NCBI RefSeq assembly: GCF_001423405.1
Contig: NZ_LMNS01000003.1
Coordinates: forward strand, 79,668-143,667
Reading direction: 5' to 3'
From: Methylobacterium sp. Leaf123
GTDB taxonomy: Bacteria > Pseudomonadota > Alphaproteobacteria > Rhizobiales > Beijerinckiaceae
Length of the DNA stretch: 64,000 nucleotides
Part shown: piece by piece, positions 15,830-24,587 of the stretch
Layout: every line of letters begins with the position of its first letter
Position numbering within the stretch: the first letter of the stretch is position 1
Program-made: the position numbers and the translations under genes
The notes under the pieces: model-generated
What the model saw: only the letters and a program-made list of their open reading frames with translations
What the model was told of the DNA's origin: nothing
Database searches by the model: none

Positions 15830-18240
15830 CGGTTATCAATACTTTTCTCTTGTAGTAATAAAATTTCTCCCGACAATTATATCTAATAAAGCATGCTACA
15901 AAGTCTTGCTAGACAACTTATTGCAAGCATTTGAAAGAATCAAGACATGTAGAATCGATATTAATATCTGGATTTATTGTGATAATATATCGCACGAGGT
16001 GTTGCGCTAGTCATTAAATTGTGTTGGTGAAAACGATTTTATGCGGGGATTTAACTCCCAAACTTGCTCAATAAAGCTCAATTTGCTTACTTGTTCGGGA
16101 GTGAGAGAATTTATCTTCTCATGCGAACATGTGAACCACGCATCGACCTCGACAATGTCGCCGTCAAAGTGGCTGACAGGTTTGATCCGCCGAAGCATCA
16201 AGCCTGCTCGACCTAATAGATCAACAAGATCGTGCAGGAGTTTTTGCCCGTTATAAATTGGATATAGATGGGCTTCAGCTTTTAATCCAAGGCATTGGCT
16301 GAGCACTCCTCCAAAACCCTCAAGTACATTGTACTCGAAGCCCTGCACATCAATTTTAATCACGTCCGGAATTGGCACTTCGCCGTTCAGAACAAGACTG
16401 TCGAAGCGTACACAATCAACCTGAATCTCGTCCGTCTTTTCAAAGGCTGGAGCAATTGAATATTGCTTAAGAAAATCTTCATTTGGCTTGAGAAGTGATG
16501 TGCAGCCAAGACTTTTGGTGACGTGAAGAGTGCGATTCTCTGCTCGATTGCTGAGAGCCCGCTCTATGACGATTCCGCCAGGGCTAGCTGCGATTTTCTG
16601 CCGAGCAATTGCAGCTTCTGGGGGATTTGGCTCGAAAAGCACGGCGCGGACACGGCTGATATGCGGAAGCCATTCTTCACCGAGGCCGCCCAATCCTCCG
16701 ACATCAACAAGCGTTAGCACATCAGATTCTTTTCGCAACGTTACTTCCTCGGGAAGGTTTGGGAAAGTACGGGTCATTTTGCCCATCCAGAGATCTGCAA
16801 CAGCGCCGATATCAAGAACAACTGCACCCGAAGCCTTTAGCTTCGCCGCGTAAATTTTTCCAAGCATGCCGGCAGCTACAAGCCATAGCTCACCGCGGCG
16901 ATCGACAGGTTTGTCGAGCAGTTCGTTTATTTCTCGATATCGATCAGGCCAGTGCTTGCCATTCACAGCTTTATCGCCAAGGGTGCTGCTATGAATCTGT
17001 TCTCCAGGAACTTTGATGAAGTCTACGTTTCTGATGCCATATGTCCGTTGCAATGCACTTGGTAGCTCATCCTGACAACTAATCAGGCCCACGCCTTGTC
17101 TATTTTTTAGGATTCTGCCGAGTGCGCCAGATAAAAGAAGGTCGTAATGAATTACAAGGTGGTAAATAGGGACTTTTTTGGCCCATTCTGGATTGTCTTC
17201 AGCGAGAGCCAAGAGCTTGCGCATTGTGTTTACAACCCAAGCAATTCCTCTGCGAGACGAGTAGTTATATTCGAGTTCAATCGCTTCGGGGTACATGCTG
17301 CCGCCAATGGCGTCTGCCGACGCTATTGATTTATTGAATTCGCCTATTGCATTAAGAAATTCTCCGTCATCTAGCACGGATGTGTCTTTGAACCATATCG
17401 TTGCGAATTCTTCTCTATTAGCTCGGTAGTAATTTGCGCGTGATTGCTCTTCCGTTTCGCTCAGGCGGATGTAGGCTCCTTCGCCGTCCCCGAGCCTAAG
17501 CAGAAGATAAGGAGTCCGGGCAACTAATGCGTTAGAAATATCCTTTTCGAGCTCTGAAACTGGTTTGCAAGCAAATAGCCCTTTTACGGTATCCAGTAAA
17601 TTACATGCTCCGCGACGGTCATAGTCCCGAAGCATGTCAAAAAATTCATTATAAATTTTTATTTCATTCTTAGTTTTTTTATCGGGTTCATTAATCGAAA
17701 GCAGAGTAGCATTTGCTTCATTAAATCTTCCAAGCATCGCGTATTGCAAGGAAAGCCATATCCTCCTTTCTGGAGTGTCATCAATTGACATGGCTTTTTC
17801 AATGTACAGAATGGCTTTCTCGGGTCTACCAGATACGCCGAAGCTGTAGCCAAGTTCCCATGCAACAAAGCTATTGAAGGGTGTCGCACCAAGGAAATGA
17901 GACGCAATTTCTTCCGCCTCATCCAATCGGTTGCGATATCGCAACAAAATAATGGCACGCACAGGAAGAAGGTGTGAATTGCTTTCTTGATAATGCTTTT
18001 TGATGTTGTCTAAAAGGTGTAGGCGCGATGCTGTGTCCGAAAATTTGTAGCTGTCTACAAAATTCATGATCTCATCGTCGGTCATTTTAGCCTCTTACTT
18101 TTAGTTGCCTTCAATATTGGCATTATTTTAAATTGTCGGCATTCCATTTAATGTGATATTATGGACTCGCCGATTGCAAGATACGATTGGATTGCATGCA
18201 TTGTTTGATAGAAGCTGTTCGATCAGTGGGAGAGCGTACG
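15830..18240. other. AT-rich island around a single glycosylation-type gene
   Basis: From about 15830 to 18240 the base composition falls sharply below the surrounding GC-rich DNA, with AT-rich runs in the gaps at both ends (15840-16000 and 18090-18180). No integrase, insertion sequence or direct repeat is visible. The island carries one gene (16007-18085), whose codons also use many A/T third positions. This suggests transfer from a low-GC donor. The gap 15788-16006 contains no other gene that I can support. Confidence 0.75.
16007..18085 (-). CDS. TPR, GT-D glycosyltransferase and FkbM methyltransferase fusion
   Basis: 692-residue cytoplasmic protein with three parts. Residues about 40-135 look like tetratricopeptide repeats (AWELGYSFGVSGRPEKAILYIEKAMS). 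Residues about 190-440 resemble the GT-D glycosyltransferase fold: LLLRLGDGEGAY at 195-205 and LWLVAAGMLGKIYAAKLKASG then VVLDIGAVADLWMG near 400-435. Residues about 457-655 are an FkbM-type SAM methyltransferase: TLVDVGGLGGLG at 458-469, VLFEPNP near 482-488, and DVIKIDVQGFE at 574-584. Likely role is assembling and O-methylating a surface glycan. The start has AAGAGG upstream. The gene stands alone, AT-rich, and divergent from the SelW-like gene. Confidence 0.8.
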   Translation of the reverse strand: MTDDEIMNFVDSYKFSDTASRLHLLDNIKKHYQESNSHLLPVRAIILLRYRNRLDEAEEIASHFLGATPFNSFVAWELGYSFGVSGRPEKAILYIEKAMSIDDTPERRIWLSLQYAMLGRFNEANATLLSINEPDKKTKNEIKIYNEFFDMLRDYDRRGACNLLDTVKGLFACKPVSELEKDISNALVARTPYLLLRLGDGEGAYIRLSETEEQSRANYYRANREEFATIWFKDTSVLDDGEFLNAIGEFNKSIASADAIGGSMYPEAIELEYNYSSRRGIAWVVNTMRKLLALAEDNPEWAKKVPIYHLVIHYDLLLSGALGRILKNRQGVGLISCQDELPSALQRTYGIRNVDFIKVPGEQIHSSTLGDKAVNGKHWPDRYREINELLDKPVDRRGELWLVAAGMLGKIYAAKLKASGAVVLDIGAVADLWMGKMTRTFPNLPEEVTLRKESDVLTLVDVGGLGGLGEEWLPHISRVRAVLFEPNPPEAAIARQKIAASPGGIVIERALSNRAENRTLHVTKSLGCTSLLKPNEDFLKQYSIAPAFEKTDEIQVDCVRFDSLVLNGEVPIPDVIKIDVQGFEYNVLEGFGGVLSQCLGLKAEAHLYPIYNGQKLLHDLVDLLGRAGLMLRRIKPVSHFDGDIVEVDAWFTCSHEKINSLTPEQVSKLSFIEQVWELNPRIKSFSPTQFND

Positions 18241-18576
18241 ATGCCAGATAAATGCGATGCTCTAGTGAAAGCCTCTCCTTCGTTCATAACCCGCCCCCGC
18301 ATCACGATCACCTACTGCACACAGTGCCAATGGCTCCTGCGTGCGGCGTGGATGGCGCAGGAGCTTCTGTCAACCTTCCGCGATGATCTTGGCGAGGTCG
18401 CCCTGCGGCCCGGCACGGGTGGGGTGTTCGTGATCGAGTTCGACGGGGAGGTCATCTGGGAGCGGGTGCGTGATGGCGGCTTCCCCGATGTGAAGGTGCT
18501 CAAGCAGCGGGTTCGGGATAAGCTCGATCCGGGGCGGGATCTCGGGCATGTCGATCGGGTTGGGCGGGAGGGCTGA
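18241..18576 (+). CDS. SelT/SelW/SelH-type thioredoxin-like protein
   Basis: 111-residue protein of the Rdx family with a thioredoxin-like fold. The redox motif CTQC (residues 24-27) follows a short strand (RITITYC) and precedes helix WLLRAAWMAQELLSTF. The family's C-terminal half is present: GGVFVIEFDGEVIWERVRDGGFPDVKVLKQRVRD. Animal homologues have selenocysteine (CxxU) at the second position; this copy uses Cys, so no SECIS is needed. The ATG at 18241 has GGGAGAG upstream. The natural partner is unknown. The following kinase gene begins at or just after its 3' end. Confidence 0.88.
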   Translation: MPDKCDALVKASPSFITRPRITITYCTQCQWLLRAAWMAQELLSTFRDDLGEVALRPGTGGVFVIEFDGEVIWERVRDGGFPDVKVLKQRVRDKLDPGRDLGHVDRVGREG

Positions 18577-18595
18577 GGCGGGGCAGTTGGCACCT

Positions 18596-20818
18596 ATGCC
18601 CGCGCTGGGGCATGATGGGCAGGCGCCATCCTCAAAACCCTTCAGCGCAACGCCGCGGGACGCCTTGATCCGACGCATGCTTTCCCGGCTCGGCCAGCGT
18701 GGCTTCTCCACGCAGTTCTACCTGATCATGCTCGTGATCGCGCTGATCGGCCCCGGCCTGATCTTCACGGCGATCCTTTTGACCCGCTACGCCGCCACCG
18801 AGCGCGCCCGCTTCGAGCAGGATGCCCGGGAGAACGTGCGGGGCGTCGCGCTCTCGATCGACCGCGACACGGCCGGGCTCGTCTCGGTGCTGCAGACGCT
18901 GGCCACCTCGCCGCGGCTCAAGGACGGCGAGTTCGCGATTTTCGAGAATCAGGCGCGTCTCGTGCGTGAGGCGGTCGGCCTCGATCTCGTGCTGCGCCGG
19001 CCGGACGGGCAGCAGATCGTCAACACGGCCCTCAAGCCGGCCGCCCCCCTTCCGGTGACGACGCTGCCGATCGACCGCGAGCTCATCGATAGCGGGCAAC
19101 GCTCGATGGTCACCGGCTATCTCGCGGGGGCCATGCCGGACCAGGCACATTATGCGGTCGCGGTCCCCGTGCGGATCGACGACGCGGCCGCCTTCATCCT
19201 CAGCTTCTCGGTGCCCCTGAACCGCATCGCCGGCATCCTCGCCCGCGAGCAGGTCCGGGGTTGGGTCACGGGGGTCTCGGATCGCGACAGCGTCGTGCTC
19301 GCGCGCCTGCCGGAGGTGCCGGGCGTGGTCGGGAATCCGCGGCTCGCGACCCTGCGCCAAACGGCGACGGGCACCCCCGGCGTCTGGGAGGGGCGCGACC
19401 GCGATTTCAAGCCTGTGACCGTGGTCGAGGCGCGCTCGCGGCTCAACGGCTGGACCGTGGGGGCGAGCATCCCGCGCGAACTGGTCGAGGCGCGGCTGCG
19501 GCGCTGGATCTGGGCCTTCGGCGGCTTTGGTCTGCTCGTGCTCGCCACCTCCTCTGTGCTCGCCGTCCATCTCTGGTCGCGGGTCTCGAAGCCCCTGCGC
19601 CAGCTCGCGGCGACGGGGCCGGCCCTCGCGCGGGGGCAGGCGATTCCGCGGATCGCCTCGCCGATCCACGAGATCCGCCGCCTGGCCGACGTGCTCTCGG
19701 AAGCCTCCCTGCGGCTGCGCACCCGCAGCGAGGAGCGCGACCGGGCGCTCGCCGAGACCCAGCGCGGCCTCGCGGCTTTGCGCGAGAGCGAGGCGCGCTT
19801 CCGCCACATGGCCGATTCGGCCCCGGCGCTGATCTGGATGACGGATGAGACCGCGGAAGTGGTCTTCGCCAACATGCATTTCGACCACCTGTTCGGCCGC
19901 CCGGCCGCGGAGATGGCCGGCGGCGGCTGGGAATCGATCGTGCATCCGCCGGATCTGCCGGCCTTCCAGGCGACGTTCCAAGAGGCGTTCGAGCACCGGC
20001 ATCCGTTCCGCGCGGAGATGCGGGTCGTCGATCGCAACGGGGAGATCCGCTGGCTGCGCTGTGAGGGCGTGCCGCGCCTCGACGATCACGGCACCTTCCT
20101 CGGCTTCACCGGGTGCAGCGTCGATGTCACCGATGCCAAGCGGGCCGAGGAGCATCTGCGCCTGCTCATCAACGAATTGAACCACCGGGTGAAGAACACC
20201 CTGGCCACCGTCCAATCCATCGCCATGCAGTCCCTGCGTGGGCTCGATGGGGAGGAGGCGCTCGCGGCCCGCGCCGCCTTCGAGGCGCGGCTGCTGGCGC
20301 TCGCCCGCGCCCATGACGTGCTGACCCGCGAGAGCTGGGAGGGCGCCGAGCTGAAGACCGTGGTGGGGGATGCGATCCGCCCGCTGGAGGCGGGGGAGGG
20401 GCAGGACTCGCGCTTCGTCGTATCGGGCCCGCGCCTGCGGCTCGCGCCGCGTCTGGCGCTCTCCATCGCCATGGCCCTGCACGAACTCGGCACCAACGCC
20501 GTGAAGTACGGGGCTCTGTCCAAGGAGGGCGGGCGGGTGACGATCACTTGGACCGTGCAGCGCCGGCCGGAGCTCTCGCTGTCCCTACGCTGGACCGAGA
20601 GCGGCGGCCCGCCGGTCTCACCCCCGACCCGCCGCGGCTTCGGCTCGCGCCTGATCGAGCGCAGCCTCGCCCGTGAACTCGCGGGCAAGGTCGAGTTGCT
20701 CTACGAGCCGGACGGCGTCGTCTGCACGATCGAGGCGCCGGTGCCGCCGCCGGGCCTGTTGGAGCGCAAGGGCGGCACGCAACTCGCCGCGACGAAGCCG
20801 CTGCCGCTGGCGGGCTAA
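18596..20818 (+). CDS. HWE-family sensor histidine kinase with periplasmic sensor and PAS domain
   Basis: About 740-residue membrane kinase. Two helices (about 42-64 and 305-325) flank a periplasmic sensing region of the dCache type (RFEQDARENVRGVALSIDRDTAGLV). A HAMP-like linker and a PAS domain (about 405-520, SEARFRHMADSAPALIWM) follow. The kinase core has the phospho-acceptor His530 in LLINELNHRVKNTLATVQS, ALHELGTNAVKYGALS as N-box, the WTE of the HWE family (LRWTESGG) and GFGSRLIERSL. HWE kinases in this group often feed the general stress response or response regulators. No regulator gene adjoins it. The start is uncertain: 18548 or 18596. Confidence 0.9.
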   Translation: MPALGHDGQAPSSKPFSATPRDALIRRMLSRLGQRGFSTQFYLIMLVIALIGPGLIFTAILLTRYAATERARFEQDARENVRGVALSIDRDTAGLVSVLQTLATSPRLKDGEFAIFENQARLVREAVGLDLVLRRPDGQQIVNTALKPAAPLPVTTLPIDRELIDSGQRSMVTGYLAGAMPDQAHYAVAVPVRIDDAAAFILSFSVPLNRIAGILAREQVRGWVTGVSDRDSVVLARLPEVPGVVGNPRLATLRQTATGTPGVWEGRDRDFKPVTVVEARSRLNGWTVGASIPRELVEARLRRWIWAFGGFGLLVLATSSVLAVHLWSRVSKPLRQLAATGPALARGQAIPRIASPIHEIRRLADVLSEASLRLRTRSEERDRALAETQRGLAALRESEARFRHMADSAPALIWMTDETAEVVFANMHFDHLFGRPAAEMAGGGWESIVHPPDLPAFQATFQEAFEHRHPFRAEMRVVDRNGEIRWLRCEGVPRLDDHGTFLGFTGCSVDVTDAKRAEEHLRLLINELNHRVKNTLATVQSIAMQSLRGLDGEEALAARAAFEARLLALARAHDVLTRESWEGAELKTVVGDAIRPLEAGEGQDSRFVVSGPRLRLAPRLALSIAMALHELGTNAVKYGALSKEGGRVTITWTVQRRPELSLSLRWTESGGPPVSPPTRRGFGSRLIERSLARELAGKVELLYEPDGVVCTIEAPVPPPGLLERKGGTQLAATKPLPLAG

Positions 20819-20850
20819 CGGCCGGTCTCGATGCCGCCGGTGCCGGCCCC

Positions 20851-21687
20851 CTACTGAAACGTCATCGGGTCGGGCCCGATGCGGCCGTCGGCCCGGTCGA
20901 GACCGGCGATGGCCGCGTGGTCCTCGTCCGTGAGCGAGAAGCCGAACACGTCGATGTTCTCGTGCATCCGGGCGGGGGTGGCGGATTTCGGGATCGCCAC
21001 GAAGCCATTCTCGATGTGCCAGCGCAGCACCACCTGGGCCGGGCTGCGCCCGAGCCGGTCGGCGATCCGGGTGATGGCGGGCTCATCCAGCACCTGCGCC
21101 TGGCCTAGGGGGCTCCAGGCTTCCGTGACGATGCCGAGCCGGGCATGGGCCGCGCGCAAGCGGCGCTGCTGGAACCGCGGATGCAGCTCGATCTGGTTGA
21201 GGGCTGGGGTGACGCCGGTCTCGTTCACGAGCCGTTCGAGCTGATCCTCGGTGAAGTTCGAGACACCGATCGAGGCGGCGCGGCCCTCCTCCCGCAAACG
21301 GATCAGTGCGCGCCAGCTGTCGAGATAGAGACCCTTGTCGGGGCAGGGCCAATGGATCAGGTACAGATCGACATGGTCGAGGCCGAGCCGGGCGAGGCTG
21401 TCGTCAAAGGCGTGCCGCGTCGCATCGTAGCCCTGCGCGTCGTTCCAGAGCTTCGTCGTCACGAACACGTCGGACCGGGATACGATCGTCTCCCGCAGAC
21501 CGCGCCCGACGCCGCCCTCGTTGCCGTAGGCCGCGGCGGTGTCGATCGAGCGATAGCCGCTGCCGAGCGCGGTGCCGACGAGGGCAGGCGTCTCCGCCTC
21601 TTGCAGACGCCAGACGCCGAAGCCGAGCTGGGGGATGGACCGCCCGTCGTTGAGGGCGATCTGCGGCACGGGATCGGGGGCTGTCAT
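20851..21687 (-). CDS. Aldo/keto reductase, DkgA-like
   Basis: 278-residue NADPH-dependent aldo/keto reductase. The barrel's catalytic tetrad is complete: Asp49 and Tyr54 in SIDTAAAYGNE, Lys79 in VTTKLWND and His112 in YLIHWPC. The cofactor loop near the end reads VAIPKSATPARMHENIDVFGF. Length and motifs resemble 2,5-diketo-D-gluconate reductases, but substrates of this family are broad, so the specificity is open. It is 115 bases downstream of a Crp-type regulator on the same strand and converges with the histidine kinase. Confidence 0.92.
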   Translation of the reverse strand: MTAPDPVPQIALNDGRSIPQLGFGVWRLQEAETPALVGTALGSGYRSIDTAAAYGNEGGVGRGLRETIVSRSDVFVTTKLWNDAQGYDATRHAFDDSLARLGLDHVDLYLIHWPCPDKGLYLDSWRALIRLREEGRAASIGVSNFTEDQLERLVNETGVTPALNQIELHPRFQQRRLRAAHARLGIVTEAWSPLGQAQVLDEPAITRIADRLGRSPAQVVLRWHIENGFVAIPKSATPARMHENIDVFGFSLTDEDHAAIAGLDRADGRIGPDPMTFQ

Positions 21688-21802
21688 GGCGTTTTTATTC
21701 TCATGCGCTGCCCGAGCGACAGGCCGGGGGCAGGGCTCGGAGAATTGGCATCATCCTGCCTGACGTACAGGCATCCTTCCGGGGGGCAGGCCTGCGCGCG
21801 CG

Positions 21803-22582
21803 TCAGGGCCCGGTGCGCGTCAGGTCCTCGGCGACGTCGCGATCCGGCATTTTGACGAGATGCAGATAGGTCGGATCGAAGTCGCAGAACGCCTGCAGGC
21901 GCTTGACGTCCGGAACGTGCAACCGGCGGTCCTTCAACTGGATCAGCCCGGCGAGGCGCAGGTCGCGCAGGATGCGGCTGACATGGATCGTGGTGATGCC
22001 GAGGATGTCGGCGAGCATCGGCTGGGTCAGAGGCAACGGGCAGTCCCGCTCCCCGGCCGTCCCGACGAGCTGCTGCCGCAGCAGCAATTCGCAGAACAGG
22101 TGGGCGATGCGCTTGTCGGCGGAGCGCTGGCCCATGCTGGCGAGCCATTCCCGCAGGATGCTCTCATCGACCAGGGTCGCCCACCACAGCGCCCGGGCGA
22201 GGCGCGAATCGCGGAAGACCAGGGCATCGACCCGGTCCTGCGGGATGTCGGCGACGGTGCAGGCGGTCAGCGCGGCGATGTAGTGGTCCGATGGGCCGAG
22301 CACGATCGATTGCAGATCGCAGAAATCGCCCGGCAGGAGCAGGCCGAGGATCTGGCGCTGCCCGTCATCGATGAGCTTGTAGCGGAAGGCGTACCCCTCA
22401 AGGACGAGGTGGACCCCCGCCGCCTGGTCACCGGCCCGCACGATATCCTGCTGCGGCTCCAGGCTGCGGTTGGATCGGGACAGGTCGGCCAACAGGGCCT
22501 TGTCGCCTGCGTCGAGGTCCGCGCCGTAGCGAAGCCGAAGGATCAGAGGGTTCGTGCGCGTGAGCGTCACAGTCGCGTCCAT
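21803..22582 (-). CDS. Crp/Fnr family transcription regulator
   Basis: 259-residue regulator. The N-terminal cyclic-nucleotide-type barrel contains VRAGDQAAGVHLVLEGYAFRY and LLPGDFCDLQSIVLG; the C-terminal winged helix has LTQPMLADILGITTIHVSRILRDLRLAGLI, the family's recognition helix. The usual four Fnr cysteines at the N-terminus are missing, so it should not carry an oxygen-sensing cluster. Its ligand is unknown. It is encoded upstream of an aldo/keto reductase on the same strand, which may be a target. Confidence 0.9.
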   Translation of the reverse strand: MDATVTLTRTNPLILRLRYGADLDAGDKALLADLSRSNRSLEPQQDIVRAGDQAAGVHLVLEGYAFRYKLIDDGQRQILGLLLPGDFCDLQSIVLGPSDHYIAALTACTVADIPQDRVDALVFRDSRLARALWWATLVDESILREWLASMGQRSADKRIAHLFCELLLRQQLVGTAGERDCPLPLTQPMLADILGITTIHVSRILRDLRLAGLIQLKDRRLHVPDVKRLQAFCDFDPTYLHLVKMPDRDVAEDLTRTGP

Positions 22583-22801
22583 GGACGCTCAACGCGGATC
22601 GCGCCGTTCCGTGCCATGAAAGCGGAGGGCAATGTGCGATAAACCGCCCCTGCGGACGCGATGTTCCCGCCAGAGTGTCGGGCGCCAGACCAAATCCGAG
22701 GGATCCCTCCGGACGACCGGATCTTGGCTTCGCTCCCCAGCAGCGCGGGCTTGCTCACACGGTGGCCCGCATGAGCGAGCGGAACCCGTGTGAGCCGCCT
22801 C

Positions 22802-24334
22802 TCAAGCCGCCTTCCAGCGCCGGGCGGTGTGGTTGCCGAAGGCGCGGGCGTAGAGGTTGCAGTAGTTCAGCGCGGCCCCGTCCCAGCCGAAGGAGCGGGA
22901 CATGGCGCTGCGCCGCATGGTGTTGAGGCGCTTCTTCTGGCCGAAGGTCTCGAAGGCGCGGCGGATCGCGGAAGTCAGCCCCTTCGGTGAAGCCTCCCCG
23001 AAGGTGAAGCCGGTGACCCCGTCCTCCACCGTATCGTTGAGGCCGCCGGTGCGGCGCACGATCGGCAGGGAGCCGAAGCGCTGCGCATACATCTGCGCCA
23101 GCCCGCAGGGTTCGAAGCGCGAGGGCATCAGCAGGAAGTCGCTGCCGGCGAAGATGCGGCGCGCCTCGGTTTCGCGGAAACCCACATGGACGCCGACATT
23201 GTCGGGATGACGCCCGGCGAGATCGCGCAGGGCCTCCTCGAACCGGCCTTCGCCCTGGCCGATCACCACGAGCTGACCGCCCTCGGCGACGATCGATTCG
23301 GCGGCGCTGATGCTGAGGTCGATGCCCTTCTGGTGCACGAGGCGCGAGACGATGGCGAAGAGCGGCCCGCGGGAGACCGCCATGCCGAACTGCTTGCGCA
23401 CCTCGTCGGCATTGGCCCGCTTGCCCTTCCAGTCGTCGGGCTCGAAGCGAGTGGCGAGGTGTGGATCGGTGCGCGGATCCCAGCTCTCGTCGATGCCGTT
23501 GAGAATGCCGGTCAGGCGGCCCTGCGCCGCGCGGGTGCGGAGCAGGCCGTCGAGGCCGCAGCCGCCCTCGGCCGTCGTGATCTCGCGGGCATAGGTCTCG
23601 CTCACCGTGGTGACATGCGAGGCGTGAAAGATGCCGGCCTTGAGGAAGGAGAGCTGCCCGTAGAACTCCACGCCGTCCATCTGGAAGGCGTGATCCGGTA
23701 CGCCGACCCGGCCGAGATTGTCGCGGTGGAACAGGCCCTGATAGGCGAGATTGTGGATCGTCAGCACGCTCGGGCGGCGGATGCCGAGCCAGGACAGATA
23801 GGCCGGCGCCAGCGCGGTCTGCCAATCGTTGAGGTGGAGCAGATCGGCCGACCAGAACGGGTCGATGCCACCGGCCAGTTCCGCCGCCGCCCGGCTGAGG
23901 CGGGCAAACCGCAGATCGTTGTCGCCGAAATCGCCGCGCTCATCGCCGTAGGGCGTGCCGTCGCGCTCATACAGATCGGGGGCGACCAGCACGTAGACGC
24001 CGAGGCCGTCCGGCGTGGTGCCGAAGCCGAGTTCGCAGCCCGGAACGCTGGCAAAGCTGCCAAGCCGGGCGATCATCGTCAGATTGTCGAGCCCGGCGAG
24101 CACCTGCGCGTAGCCGGGAATGAGGACGCGGACGTCGTAGTGGCGACGCAGGGAGCGGGGCAGGGCGCCCGCGACCTCGCCGAGGCCGCCGGTCTTCACG
24201 AAATCCGCCATCTCCGGGGTGGCGTAGAGAATGCGGGGAAGAAGGGCGTTGCCGAGTCTCGGTTCGAGCTCGAAGGTGGACGTCGGGGGCGTTGGATCGG
24301 TGACCGGGAACCCACCGAGATCCACGTAAGCCAT
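22802..24334 (-). CDS. glgA: Glycogen synthase (ADP-glucose)
   Basis: Glycosyltransferase family 5 enzyme of 510 residues that extends alpha-1,4-glucan from ADP-glucose. The ADP-glucose-binding KTGGLGEVAGALP is at residues about 46-58, preceded by LPRILYATPEMADFV. Other landmarks: HLNDWQTALAP, TIHNLAYQGLF, SRLVHQKGIDL and RFEPCGLAQMYAQRFG, which carries the catalytic Glu pair region of GT-B synthases. The ATG at 24334 (MAYVDLGG) has GAGGCGAG upstream; its first 35 residues are an extra proline/threonine segment compared with E. coli GlgA. It is downstream of the GH13 gene, with a 253-base gap. Confidence 0.95.
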   Translation of the reverse strand: MAYVDLGGFPVTDPTPPTSTFELEPRLGNALLPRILYATPEMADFVKTGGLGEVAGALPRSLRRHYDVRVLIPGYAQVLAGLDNLTMIARLGSFASVPGCELGFGTTPDGLGVYVLVAPDLYERDGTPYGDERGDFGDNDLRFARLSRAAAELAGGIDPFWSADLLHLNDWQTALAPAYLSWLGIRRPSVLTIHNLAYQGLFHRDNLGRVGVPDHAFQMDGVEFYGQLSFLKAGIFHASHVTTVSETYAREITTAEGGCGLDGLLRTRAAQGRLTGILNGIDESWDPRTDPHLATRFEPDDWKGKRANADEVRKQFGMAVSRGPLFAIVSRLVHQKGIDLSISAAESIVAEGGQLVVIGQGEGRFEEALRDLAGRHPDNVGVHVGFRETEARRIFAGSDFLLMPSRFEPCGLAQMYAQRFGSLPIVRRTGGLNDTVEDGVTGFTFGEASPKGLTSAIRRAFETFGQKKRLNTMRRSAMSRSFGWDGAALNYCNLYARAFGNHTARRWKAA

Positions 24335-24587
24335 CGACTCGCCTCTCAGCCACCCGCGCGGCCCGTGAAGGGCAGGAACCGCCGCTGCTGCGCTCGGCAT
24401 TGAAATGCTCCGGAAGGCAATCCGTTCCGCTGCATCGCACAATTCAGGCCATGTTCAGACCAACATTTGTCAGCGGCCGCCCGCGCTTCCATCATGGGTT
24501 GTCTGCGCTGCGCGAATGGCAAGAGCGTCTTGCGTATTCCTCCCGGTTTGGTCCGGGTCGAAAGCGCAGAGTGCAGCGCCGCATCCG

